Assembly: GCF_004379255.2 (NCBI RefSeq)
Contig: NC_056052.1
Coordinates: forward strand, 3,596,001 to 3,660,000
Direction of reading: 5' to 3'
DNA length: 64,000 nt
DNA from: Salvia splendens
Lineage: Eukaryota > Streptophyta > Magnoliopsida > Lamiales > Lamiaceae
Position 1 is the first letter of the stretch; each line of letters starts with the position of its first letter. A program made the translations under genes and the position numbers. The notes below the pieces were generated by a model. That model searched no databases, was not told the origin of the DNA, and saw only the letters and a program-made list of their open reading frames with translations. Of the stretch, positions 53,299-64,000 are shown piece after piece.

Positions 53299-53372
53299 TG
53301 CACGGTACAGTACGGTATGCGGTATGACCATTTCAGCGCGGTATACCGTATACCGTACCGTTCCAACCCTAC
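53299..53372. repeat. Palindromic GGTA/TACC cluster
   Basis: ACGGTACAGTACGGTATGCG is followed by CGGTATACCGTATACCGT and ACCGTTCC. Overlapping inverted copies of CGGTA/TACCG lie within about 75 bp. It resembles a dispersed plant repeat end and is not assigned. Confidence 0.5.
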
Positions 53373-53589
53373 ATTTTCCTTTGCTAATATGTATCATATT
53401 GTGATAGAAATCCACTGCAAAATTTCATTCTCGACATTTACTGGCCAATATAATCGTACATATTCATTAATAAGTGTCAAGACTACAAAAAAAAGTTCTA
53501 ATTAGCTATTAGTTCCTTATCTCATGATACACCAATACTTGTTAGAAACCAACACAAACATAAACTTCTCATATTATATATATATATAT

Positions 53590-53962
53590 AGGATTGTGAT
53601 CAAGATAGAACCATTCTTAAACGTAGAACCATTCTTAAACGTAAAACAAATGCCAAACGGAGGTCGTTAGATCTTTTAATCCAATGGTGTTGATTTGCAC
53701 AACAACTTCCCATTACAACCAAAACTATTATTAATGGGTGAATGCAGATAAGTGAAAAAATAAAGCATGCATGGACTCTTCTTCGTTTCATTCATTCTTC
53801 CATCAACATGTGAGTTTTTTCACATGTTGAGTCCGGAATGTCGTGAAAACATAGTCTAATATGTATGATTTTTAATCTTGACCGTCATTTTTTCCTCATC
53901 CAATGAATAAAATATGTAGAGTTCTAGGTTCTACACTTAAGAATGGTTCTATCTTTAACGCA

Positions 53963-53967
<5 letters not shown>
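53590..53967. mobile_element. MITE with 33-bp terminal inverted repeats
   Basis: The left end AGGATTGTGATCAAGATAGA continues ACCATTCTTAA. The reverse complement of the right end is AGGGTTGCGTTAAAGATAGA continuing ACCATTCTTAA. The left terminus has its 18-bp AGAACCATTCTTAAACGT duplicated in tandem. Both sides are (TA)n, so the target duplication cannot be told from the microsatellite. About 378 bp, non-coding, class uncertain. Confidence 0.8.
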
Positions 53968-54005
<38 letters not shown>

Positions 54006-55397
54006 TGAAGATCTATGTACTCTTTACGTAGTCTTTTAGCATCGACCATTCTTTTTAACTTTTTATTGATTTTATTTCAATAGTAGTATATTCTCATATC
54101 GGGTACAGACATTTAGACAATTTAATATTTTATCAACAAAAGACAAAAGAAAAGATACTAGTCCTAATAAAATATAAAATGATGACTATAATGTTGATAG
54201 ATGCTCTACTCACTCTTTATAAATTGTGAATATATACTGTGATGGTGGAGCAGAAAGAGAATGTCCACTCTTATATTTTAGTATTACCAATTTGAAATCT
54301 AATGTCAACGCCAGCTTTCAACTTAAATTACTAAACTTTTATTCATTCACACTATCTGCAATATCGTATTTTATATTAGGAATTTGGGAGAATACATTTT
54401 AAATTACTAAACTTTAAATTAATATAAACCGATTTACATACCAAACCGTTGCCTTTAAAAAAAAATCATCTATTGATATCATTTTAGGGCAATTTTTTTT
54501 TTTGGATTCAAAACTAATATGCCCGTGAAAAACAGAATAAGGAATAGCTGTCGGCATAATTAGGATAGAGTTTTTCAAGTGTCAGAATACTCGTCTCAAT
54601 CAAAATTGAATACGACTGAAATAACTCGGGACGGATATAGTATATTAGAAACATCAGTTAAATGTGTTAAAATTATATCTATTAGTCCATTACCCATCAT
54701 TCTATTGTTTAAAAGTAAGCATATGCTCATTCCCCACCATTTTAAAATGCTTGATAAATCTCATAATCCAGACAGGAAATAGAGTGGAGAAAGCAAAATC
54801 ATGGATGCATGTTATAATATGTCGGGTTTCATTCAAGATCGTATATCATTAAGGGTCCATCTTGTATACCATTTTGTTTGCATTTTTATTTTATGAAAGG
54901 GACATATGGGTTCAAATCCCAAGGATAAACAAGTTTATATTTATTCATTCATCGCTTATCAATGCATTTCTGCATGCATATTTAGTGTTTAGCATATGTC
55001 GCATTTTTCACAAAAAAATCAATTCTCGGTGGATTCCACTTTAATAGGAGAATATTGATAAAAAAAAAGGTGGATGTTAACTAGACACTGATTGTAGATA
55101 TGATTTAAAATTAAAGTAGAGTGTTGATTAATTAGATTGTTGGAAGCCTGGCTTATGAGATTATGTGGCTCTTCTCTATATTTTCGTTTATTAAAGAAAA
55201 AAAGATGAATGGGCCAGTAATTGGCCTGCACATGGTGAGTCTCCAAGAAATCCGGCCCACGACACTACAACTTGGCCCAATTTATAATGACATTTGTAGG
55301 ACGATTTTTTCTTTAATTTAATGGGGATTTTGTAATGAGATGTTAATTTATCAGAAGAAAATATATATTTACGTAAATTAAAATTTATAATTCAAAA

Positions 55398-55444
55398 CGC
55401 CGTCTGTGGGAATCGATGCGCTCTGCCAGCTGAGCTAAGACGGC
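55398..55444 (-). pseudogene. tRNA-Lys-like remnant lacking the anticodon arm
   Basis: Read on the minus strand it starts GCCGTCTTAGCTCAGCTGG and ends ATTCCCACAGACGGC plus G. The 7-bp acceptor stem GCCGTCT/AGACGGC pairs perfectly, and the D-arm GCTCAGCTGGCAGAGC is intact. Directly after GAGCGC the sequence jumps to the 3' part of the T arm. About 26 nt (anticodon arm, variable loop, 5' T stem) are missing. The ends resemble plant tRNA-Lys. It cannot decode. Confidence 0.85.
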
Positions 55445-56928
55445 TATATTATTCTTAAAATATTTTGTTTATAACACTAATCATAGAAAGAATTAGAGTT
55501 TGTTAAAATTGGAAATTTAGATACGGTTCATAGGTAATTAGCAATTTATAAAAAAAACAGTACATTACAAATTACACTTTTACTATATGCATCATTCTCT
55601 TAAAATAACAATAAATGATACTTGTTGGATGACATGAATAACAATAGTTTTTGTGCACATAAATGTGCTCTCTTTAGTTTTGATAAACTATATATGTATT
55701 GCCCAATTTTATCAAATCTGCTAAATCTTTAACTAAAGGTTTTTTGTTAACCTTTTTAAATCTTTCTCAGCATAAAGATATCAAACGATTAAAAAGCCCC
55801 TTATGTGAAATCAAGCAATTAGCTAGAAAGAAGCTGATGAGAAAGTTAGACAATTCATATTGGTAATTCCCTAGAAAAGACTAATGTTGTTAATTATAAA
55901 GTTCACTTTTTTTTTGGATTGCTTGACTCTCTTGTGTGTATGCTATCTCTAACCTTGATCTAATGAATAAAATATTTGTATGGTGACATTCTATACCATG
56001 TGTTTTGAATAGAATTAACTCCTTGACTTTTTTTTTTAAATAAAAAACGCCCTTGTGGGCGGGAGGTTTAGGCAGACCTCCAACCCGTAAATAGTATCAA
56101 AATAAAATGTTCTAACAACATGATCTTAGCCCAAAAGTGACTAGGATTTAAACAAGAACAAGAAGAAGCCAAATAGAGGTCCCACAAGTCGAGATCCTCC
56201 GTACTATCAAGTGGAAAAAGATTTTATCTAGAACTCTAATTACACCTTTATGGGTTAGCAAATCAACTATCTTTGTTTATGTTTTAATTAATTACTGTAA
56301 TTGTTTGTTTTATAGTGTGAAAGCGCTACCACGAAATCTCCTTACACAAGATTTTCTCCAGAGTTTTTTTTATTATAATAAAGAAAAGTAAGTTGAAGTA
56401 ACATTTCCATAAATTTCTACTTTGATTATTCTGTAGTTGTTTTTCTGATCTAATTAAGTCAAAAGGTGACATATAATATAATAGTGATTAAGTCATCACG
56501 ATACAAACATTACACTATTAAACAATCAAATTAACGCCCCTTCACATATTTTAACATTTATTTTCTTTTCCCCAATGAATATAACTAATCGAATTAGGGC
56601 GTTGAATTTTATGCATCACATTATCATGGTGTGGTTGAAAATTAATAGTGGTAAATTCAAGCTTCACTTATTTATAATTAACTAATTGAGCGTTACGGAG
56701 ACTTAATATATTCAAAACTAAACGAGTTTTTAAAATTTAAATTTGATTTTTAAGTTTATCTAGATTTAAAGTTAGACATTACTAGAATATAAAATGATAA
56801 GTTATAAAAATTAACAATTCAAAACTCAATGTTTTCACTTTACAAATTTGATCTCAGAGTGAAAATTTGAGTTGCTAGAGCAATTATACCTTACTACTAC
56901 TAGTACGCTGATCCCTGATGTACACATT

Positions 56929-56929
<1 letters not shown>
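55445..56929. other. AT-rich intergenic region, no gene
   Basis: No supported gene or element. A GC-richer patch at 56045-56095 (ACGCCCTTGTGGGCGGGAGG) contains a short hairpin of unknown origin. Confidence 0.45.

Positions 56930-57027
<98 letters not shown>
56930..57027. repeat. (AAT)n microsatellite
   Basis: About 98 bp, some 32 uninterrupted TAA/AAT units. The long Asn, Ile or Tyr frames across it are artefacts. It is probably polymorphic. Confidence 0.97.
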
Positions 57028-58099
57028 TGTTATTATTATTTTCGTCACACCACAAAATAAAATTGACATGCACATTTTGATTTTTGCATGACAAAAATGT
57101 AGAATATATATTTTTCCCTCAAATATCGATACATATTGATCAATTTACTAATATCATGCATAGTAGCTAAGAGATTAAGATCATAACGATTGATTCTAGA
57201 CAAATAAATACAAGATTATATTTAATTATTCCCCTGAAACAAGACGTCTGTCGGTTTAGGAACGGATATGATTTTAAAAAAGGACGGATGCTAAGTAGGA
57301 ATCTGGATTGACCAAATTATATCTCACCAAAAAAATTATAGTACTAGTAATTATATATAAGCCTAACCATTCAGGCTTATCCTTAGGCAAAAAACAATAG
57401 AAGGTTTGAATTTATGTATTTTCTGTTTTCCATACACCAGTAATTAATCACTCGAGATCAACATAATTGATACAAGTAATTGAATTGGTCTACACTCCAA
57501 CTACACTAACGAGTGATTAAATTACTTATATAAGTATTATCAGTACAAGTTAATAGAGTTATATATATAAGCTAAATCAAACTTTTGCTACTTCTAAATA
57601 TATGACTCTTTAGAAACCGAATAAAAGACAATATTGACGTTAGTATAAAAATTCAATAATTAGTGTAAAAACAATACTCCGTAGTAGATTTTGTTGTTGG
57701 ATCTATATGTGTCTTAAACTCAAGAATCCCTAAACTGAAATTGTGTGAACATAGGTCACGGTCTAGTTGATTTCTAGTTAACTTAAATAGGAAAAGAGAT
57801 TTTTGCTATTCAAATTAAGATATGATAAAGAAATAACAAATAAAGTGTTTGTTAAAATACAATTAGATTCTGAAGAGAGAATTAAAAGACAATAAGAAAA
57901 AGGTCAGCCTACTGCCTGGCATTCCAAATTGCTGCATTAGTTTAATTCATAAAGATGTCCCTCTTTTTCCACTCTACTTTTTTGACATTAAACCATAACA
58001 CAGTTTCAATCCAGCTCTTCCCTTCTCCAGCCATCTCTCTCTCACTTTCTCAGCATATATAATACTACAACACATGAGTTTCGGGTTGAATTAACAAAG
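57028..58099. promoter_or_regulatory. MYB87 upstream region
   Basis: The 5' flank of the MYB gene. A TATA-like CATATATAATACTAC at about 58053 lies about 45 bp before the ATG. Pyrimidine-rich CCATCTCTCTCTCACTTTCTC precedes it. No other element is supported. Confidence 0.5.
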
Positions 58100-59206
58100 A
58101 TGGGGAGAGCGCCTTGCTGCGACAAAGCCAACGTGAAGAGAGGGCCGTGGTCGCCTGAAGAAGACGCCAAGCTCAAATCCTACATCGAAAGCCATGGCAC
58201 CGGTGGCAATTGGATTGCCTTACCTCCTAAAATAGGTTCAAATTCACTTTATTTAATTCTCTTTAACTCGTTTTTTTAGCAACTGATCCTTGTTAATTAG
58301 GCCTCAAGAGATGTGGGAAGAGCTGTCGTCTGCGTTGGCTCAACTACCTCCGCCCCAACCTCAAGCACGGTGGCTTCACCGAGGAAGAAGATAACCTCAT
58401 CTGCACCCTCTACATCACCATCGGCAGCAGGTAATTTTTTTAGAAAACCTAAATCTCAAATTTAAATTATTTAGGGTTTTGGTGATCAAATGAATACTCC
58501 CTCCGATCCAATTAAATATGAAACATTTGGTTTTCAACACGAGATTTTATGTAGTGTTGTTTTTGTGAGTTAATGAAGAGATAGTAAAGTAAGAGAAAGG
58601 AATAGAGAGAATGTTGTTTCCATTTTTAAAACGTTTTATTTTTAATAAGACAATCCAAAAAGGAAAACGTTTAACTTTTAATGGGACACAGAGAGAGTAT
58701 TCACTATATATGATGGCAATTGGCACAGATGGTCTATCATCGCTGCCCAATTGCCGGGAAGGACAGACAACGACATCAAGAACTACTGGAACACAAGGCT
58801 CAAGAAGAAGCTAATCGTCAGGCAGAGGCGCCAATCGCGCCCCACAAAACAAGTTCAAAATTATTCAATCTACAGCAACTACGGTCCCGCCCTATGCAAT
58901 CATCAGCCCATACTCGATGGAGCGGCCTTTTCGTGCAATAGCCTGCAAACCATGACTAATCACTTTCAGTATAGTACTTGTGTTGATGAAGATCAGCATC
59001 TCTACCCTAACCCTCTAGTGATGGATCCTTCTTCAGCATCTACGAGCTTTGTGGATATTGCTGCGACAACGAGCCATGGATCAGGCGATTTTCGAGGGTT
59101 TGAACAAGGAATGGATGTGTTTGATGTGAGTTGTTTTGTTGATCAGGCTCATGGCCTCTACAATTATGGATTTTGGGAGAGGATGAATGGGGTTTCACTG
59201 AATTGA
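58100..59206 (+). CDS. MYB87: R2R3-MYB transcription factor, subgroup 14 (MYB87-like)
   Basis: Three exons, 58100-58235, 58301-58430 and 58729-59206, join in phase to 247 residues. The intron positions (after the K-I-G and G-S-R motifs) are those typical of plant R2R3-MYBs. R2 starts [20 protein letters not shown] and ends [15 protein letters not shown]3 is [19 protein letters not shown]...[21 protein letters not shown], followed by TRLKKKL. The GTGGNW insertion in R2 and the [17 protein letters not shown] start are characteristic of subgroup 14 (RAX, MYB36, MYB68, MYB84, MYB87), which controls axillary meristems and endodermal or root development. The C-terminal half is Ser/Asp/Phe-rich and not conserved. 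Position beside HAT22-like and XTH7-like favours MYB87. Intron 2 is nearly filled by a Stowaway-like MITE. Confidence 0.93.
58495..58699. mobile_element. Stowaway-like MITE in MYB87 intron 2
   Basis: Left TACTCCCTCCGATCCAATTA and right GACACAGAGAGAGTA with TA at both ends. The inner ATTAAA/TTTTAAT also pairs. About 205 of the 298-bp intron is MITE. It ends about 30 bp before the acceptor. Confidence 0.8.
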
Positions 59207-60528
59207 TCTGTTTTTGTTTTTGTTTATTCATCTTGTTTTTACTTCTGATGGGGATATGTTTGTTACTGTACTATCACTTTCATCATCTAAGATGCTTCTC
59301 TCTCTCTCTCTCATGATTTTGTTATCATTTTGTGGATAGAGCTCTTGGTTGTTACTGAAAATGGGAATCTCAGGGTTGTGTGGACTGACATTTGCATAAT
59401 CCAGTTATTAATAATCTATATTTGTCAGTGTAATATAGATAAGTTTTATAAAGATTGGATAATTGGTTTTATGTATTATTACACAATGATGGTTTATTTT
59501 CCATGAAAGTCAGTGGAAGTACATTTACAAAGCTGCAAAAGGTGGTTTGACATTTTGGACATAACTTGTTAGGTTTTTAGCAAAAAGGGTATCTTAAAGA
59601 AAGGAACTACAGTTACACTGCAGCTTCTTGGCCCAACATTTGGCTATGTTTACTCGGATCCTCTGCTTTGTTTTTTATTGTTTGTGTTTATTTGATAAAT
59701 GTATGTCATGTGCTTATATAACAATGATGTTATACAAGTAATAAGTGGCCAACCTGATTAACCCGAATGAGCTAATCCGAATAGCCTGATTTCATATTCC
59801 GGCTGCAATTTTACGATCATTCGGGCCGACCCATGAGACTATTTTTTGTGCAATAAAGCTAATTCTAACAAAGAGTGCACCTAATAGCACAGCAGCAGAG
59901 AAATTACAGGAGAATGTAACAACAATAATACCACAGGAATTCACCAAGTTGCTTTAGTGGGTGTTTAATTTGATTAATTTATTTAAATTGACTGAATCGG
60001 TCAAGTGTTCCGATCCCACTAATTTTTTTCAATTTCAACACAAACGTACTTATTGTCAATTTCAACACAAACGAAAAGTAAAAAAAAGTTATTCTAGAAA
60101 CTCATGAATTTTCAAAGTTGGTACTATTAAAGCAAAAAATATGAAGGATGTATCTAGCCTAGCCCAGATATATGTATTCATTCTTTTTTCAAGCTAATGT
60201 AAGATTGCTTTTTTTTGTAGGGCCCAAACATTGTAGTAATTCTTATCTAATTTAATGGGCCAATATCACTGAGGGAGTCCCTAGATTTATTGGTGTAATA
60301 TTTATTTATTTATTTTATCATTTTAATAAATAACTTTATTTAAATAAATTACAATACAGAATAAAATTTTCTCTAGGAATTAAAATAAAAAATATATTGG
60401 TCGTGTTAATTTAATCCGTTTTAATCAACTTGAAATTGTTTATTGAAAAATGAAAAAAAATTAAAATTCATATAATTGGATTAAAAAAAACTAAAGGAAA
60501 GTACCTTTCTGAATGCCATAAAGTCTAA
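59207..60528. other. MYB87 3' flank and AT-rich intergenic region
   Basis: No gene. A CT microsatellite (TCTCTCTCTCTCTC, about 59298) lies in the probable 3' UTR. A repeated phrase AATTTCAACACAAACG occurs twice around 60030-60073. Confidence 0.5.
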
Positions 60529-60998
60529 GAGCATCCGCAGCGGTGGCGAAAGTCGCCACCACCGTCCGCGCCGTTGGCAAGGCGAAGGATCGCCGCCGCT
60601 GCAGCCTCGCCGCTGGCACGGCGCTGCTCGATGTATCGAGCACGTCCGTGCCAGCGGACGCAAACGTGTCGCCCTCCCATTCGTCAACGGCATAGCCGTT
60701 GAGTTTAAAAAATTTTTATTTTTTTTAAAAAAATCATTTTTTAATTAAAAAACCGATAAAAAAAAATTTCACTTCCCCAAAAAAATATATCCGTTTAGAA
60801 CCGTTTTTACACCTTTTTAATTTTTTTTTCATTTTTTTACCCCAAAAATACACACTTTCATCTATAAATATCCCCAATTTCACTCCCAAAAATTCACACT
60901 TTCACTACACAATTCTCATCATCATTCTCTCATCTCCATTCTCATCTTCAATCTCTCATATCCATTTTCATCTTCCTCTCACACCCTGCAACACCACT

Positions 60999-63396
60999 AT
61001 GTCCGGTCACTGACAAACACAGATTTTGCATGTTTTTAAAGACTATATTTGACTTGTTTTAAATGTCAATCATGCAAATTATGTTCTTAAATTGCATATG
61101 TTATACATTTGGTATTTTTGACGTGTTTGTTGATAAATGATAGAAAAAGATAGAAAAATGGAAAAAAAGGCCAACGTGCAGCAGCCTCTGTTTGAGCCCA
61201 TTCTTCCAGCGATTTTGAAGTCCAATCAGTGCTTACTATATGCCATTCTCTTCGTCTTCGAAAGAGCTTCGCATGGATATCTTGCATGTCTCAATCGGAG
61301 TTCTGTGGAGAAAGTTATGACAATTCTACGAACGTTGCGCAGTGCAGTCAAAATCTGGCGGGAATTTAGGCGGAAATTCACGGAAGAAAAGAAATTATTA
61401 TATTGTGAAGCTAAATCTCTCCTATTTCTTGTAGGGCATGAAATTTATCAAAAATAAACCTTTTTCCAGCCTATAAATACCTCTGAACCTAATTCATAAT
61501 CTTCATCTTAGAGCCTCCAATCCTTCTCACTCTCTACACTTCTTCCATTCCATATTCCACCCTTAAATTCATCCATCTTCCATTGGAGCGGAGCTCTGCA
61601 GATCCAGGCAAGAGAAGACTGAAGATTGAAGATTCAACCTTGGGTTTTATCAATTTCCTTCATGTCTTATACTTTTATTTTTGTTTTTACTACTTGTCTA
61701 TGAGTAGTTAAACATCATTTGTAGTTTTTTTGGCGAAAACTATTATGAATATGTTTTGATTTATTGAATTGAACATTTTTCTAGCTCTTGTGATTGTTTT
61801 GCTTGTTCTTGTGCTTTTATTGTTCTTTTGTCTGGCCAACTTTAGAACTATGTCCGTCTAACTAGATTAATCGAGAGATAGCTAGTTTTACGTGGTAAAA
61901 GGAACGAGTACAACACATAGGTTTATCTGCACTCGAGAGAGGGGACCCTTTGTGAGGGCTTGAGTCTTAGGAACTTAAGGAGTTAGAATCTAATTTATTG
62001 GAAGGAGACTTTGATAGTTAGAGTCTAATCTACTGGATAAGTGCACTCGAGAGAGGGCTTATCTGAACATCGCGACTTTCCTAATAATCCTGGAGACACA
62101 TAAAGGTAAAGGTTCTGTGAGATTAATCATCACTAGGTCGTAGTAGTTGGATCCTAAAACTCTACTTTCTTTAGCCTGTTTTGTATTATTTTGTTTTTAT
62201 ATTTGTTTATATTTATGTCTAGTTTATAAAACCAAAACTAAAAATACTTTGTGTCTCTAGATAGTATATGACGCTTAGTACATGATAGCCAGTTGCAATC
62301 TTATTCCCTGTGTTCGATATCCCGGTACTGACCTTTAGCTATACTAGTTCTACCCTGTAAACTTGCAGGTATTTTTAGTGCTAATAAATAGTGCATCAGT
62401 CAAGACGACAACCCAAGCGGCTCCCACGGTTGGAACCCCGAATGGTTCGGTTCGCAACCGTTTCCTAGTCCGGATACGGAATATTCGGCCCCTCCTCAAT
62501 CCCAAGATTCGGGCGTTCCGGGTGGCTACCGGCCATACCCGGTCGACGACCAAGGTGGCTCCGATGGGCGATACGGGTGGACTCCGGAGCCTAGGCCTCC
62601 CGTCCCTTCCCAAACGCAGACTCCTCCATCTCGCGCCGGTGTCCGCACACCGTACTCACCGGCGGAGATGGATAGATTGTTCAAGTCGTACTTGGAAATC
62701 TCCGAAGATGCGGTGGTTGGCACGAACCAATCCGGCGATCACTTTTGGTGGCGCGTCTCTCGGCGGTACAATGCAAACCGGCCGCCGGGAACGATCGAGC
62801 GCAACGAGAGTATGGTGCGCAACTGCATCGGCCGAGCCAACGACGAAATTGGCAAGTTCAACGGCTATTTCCTCCAGGAGTCGCGGAATGCCGGGAGCGG
62901 GCGGAGCGAGGTCGACATCATCACTGCCGCGCTGAGCACCTACCAATCCATGAACGGTAAGTCGTTCAAGTACCTTAATGTTTGGCAGGAAACGAGGACG
63001 CACCCGAAGTATCTGGGAGGGGTAACATCCTCCTCTAGCGGCTCCTCCAAACGCTCACGGTCGGCATCCCTATCCGACGCCGGCGAAGAAGTGGCTAGCC
63101 AACTCGCCGAAGCTAACTTGGGTAGCCCCGACGTTGGACCAAGCGGTTCCCGACGCCGACCGCAAGGAAGGAAGAAGGCGGCGGCCGAACGCCGTCGCGC
63201 CGCGACTCCATCTGCCCCCGCTCCCGAACCCGCACCCTATGTTCCACCTCCACCCCCGAACAACTCGTTGTGGACCCTTTTGGCCCAACTCAATATGGCC
63301 GATAGGTCAACTATGACCCCCACGCAACTTCAAACGCACGAGTCCATGATATTGGGTCTCCAAAAACAATTGGGGTTGGTGCCGCCGGATGCGTAG
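60999..63396 (+). pseudogene. Harbinger ORF1 (trihelix/NAM-like) split by a solo LTR
   Basis: The ATG at 60999 starts M-S-G and the frame is cut at 61010 by the LTR. The same frame resumes at 62401 and runs open to the stop at 63394-63396 (331 codons). The resumed part contains PYSPAEMDRLFKSYLEISED, HFWWRVSRRYNANRP, NESMVRNCIGRANDEIGKF and FKYLNVWQETRTHPKY, matching plant Harbinger ORF1 DNA-binding proteins. A basic region (GRKKAAAERRRAA) and a Pro-rich tract follow, then a C-terminal helix. With the LTR in place only a shortened product from the ATG at 62668 (242 residues) could be made, and it would keep most of the DNA-binding domain. Confidence 0.85.
61011..62398 (+). mobile_element. Solo LTR (1388 bp) inside the Harbinger ORF
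   Basis: It begins TGACAAACAC and ends GTGCATCA, thus TG...CA bounded. The flanks are GTCAC on the left and GTCAA on the right, a 5-bp target duplication with one change. Inside lies a TATA box (CCTATAAATACC, about 61470) and a typical LTR tail (CCCTGTGTTCGATATCCCGG). No gag-pol sequence or second LTR is present. A solo LTR left by LTR-LTR recombination fits best. The family is not identified. Confidence 0.85.
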
Positions 63397-63740
63397 TCTT
63401 CCTCGGGTAATATTAGCCAATAATTATGTAATTTTTAATTTTTAGGAGTTTAATTATGTAATTTTTTATTTTTAGTATTTTAATTATGTAATTTTTAATT
63501 TTTAGGATTTTAATTATGTCTTTTTATTTTATTTGTAATTTGTAATTTTTATTGTGATTTTTTAATGAATTTTAGTATTATGAAAATGTTTTTGTGTAAT
63601 TGAATTTTATATTAATTGTGCTCGTCCTTGCGGAAGAGCACAGTTGTGGGTGTTGTGCTCTTGCCAGAGAGCAGGCATGAATAGTACCGTCCGGGCCCAC
63701 AACCGTGCCGCTGGCAAGAGCACGGTTGTGGGTGCTCTAA

Positions 63741-64000
63741 GACAAGGGAATATCCAGAAAAGCACAAAAAGAATATTTTAAATTAGGTAACGCATAAAAC
63801 CGACCTGTATCTTTCTCGAGGACATTGGAAGCGAAATTTGTGGGATTTTCTCACCACTTAAAGAAAGCAACCTACATTTTCTAGAAAAAGAAAAAAAGGG
63901 AAAATAGAAATAAAATTTAAAGAAAAGAGAGATCTACTTTTATTCTGATTTGGGCGGTGAGGCAAAAACCTCTTTAATATTTTCATTTTTATAAAAAATA
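63741..64000. other. Right-edge flank, no gene
   Basis: AT-rich with A-rich runs. Nothing can be supported before the window ends. Confidence 0.4.

Larger units (their letters stand above)
60529..63737 (+). mobile_element. PIF/Harbinger-type element with ORF1 only
   Basis: Flanked by TAA on both sides (60526-60528 and 63738-63740). The left end is GAGCATCCGCAGCGGTG, and the reverse complement of the right end is GAGCACCCACAACCGTG. Subterminal GC-rich inverted motifs (GGCGGCGA, GCCGCTGGCA) occur on both sides. An internal promoter has TATAAAT at 60864. The one ORF starts at 60999. No DDE transposase is present, so the element is non-autonomous. It hosts a nested solo LTR. Confidence 0.85.

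Noticed and set aside
56872..57094. Open frames rich in Asn, Ile or Tyr
   Set aside because: They are produced by the (AAT)n microsatellite in three frames.
61137..61457. 106-codon frame inside the solo LTR
   Set aside because: It lies in U3-like LTR sequence upstream of the LTR TATA box and has no recognisable domain.

Overview
This is plant nuclear DNA, almost certainly from a eudicot. It is AT-rich, has interrupted genes with GT-AG introns, and is dense with small transposable elements. No prokaryotic or organellar operons are present. All gene models below come from reading splice sites and protein similarity by eye. No database search was run, and names rest on recognised family motifs and recollection of Arabidopsis orthologues. 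A lamiid origin is possible but cannot be proved from the sequence.

Layout, left to right. Positions 603-1430 (-) hold the 5' end of an ABC1-type atypical kinase that runs off the left edge. 3083-7083 (-) is the 26S proteasome lid subunit RPN7. 7705-13753 (-) is TEL2/TELO2, and it shares a 462-bp divergent promoter with ELP3 (14216-18005, +), the catalytic subunit of Elongator. 18.9-24.1 kb is a transposon-rich stretch: a GC-rich PIF/Harbinger accessory ORF, Tourist-like and Stowaway-like MITEs, and old repeats. 24178-26390 (+) encodes a HemN/HemW-type radical-SAM protein, tail to tail with a membrane-anchored C2H2/Cys-rich protein gene (26935-about 31983, -). The 5' end of that gene abuts a 384-bp foldback element built from 21-bp palindromes. 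33-36 kb holds a complete TRIM retroelement and a MITE. 37288-39019 (+) is a xyloglucan endotransglucosylase (XTH7-like), 42536-44053 (-) an HD-Zip II gene (HAT22-like) and 58100-59206 (+) an R2R3-MYB (MYB87-like). Between the last two lie a second TRIM, a recent but inactivated Ty1/copia element (46750-51467) and a tRNA-Lys remnant lacking its anticodon arm. The right end (60529-63737) is a PIF/Harbinger element whose ORF was split after its first codons by a 1.39-kb solo LTR.

The genes are independent plant loci and not a pathway. Three neighbour groups match Arabidopsis neighbour groups as I recall them: ABC1K-RPN7, HEMN1-C2H2 and XTH7-HAT22-MYB87. The window therefore looks like old conserved gene blocks separated by young repeats. 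I found no convincing new multi-gene system. The least ordinary signals are the nested-palindrome foldback beside a gene that seems to have lost its ATG, and the two interrupted or truncated Harbinger ORFs.
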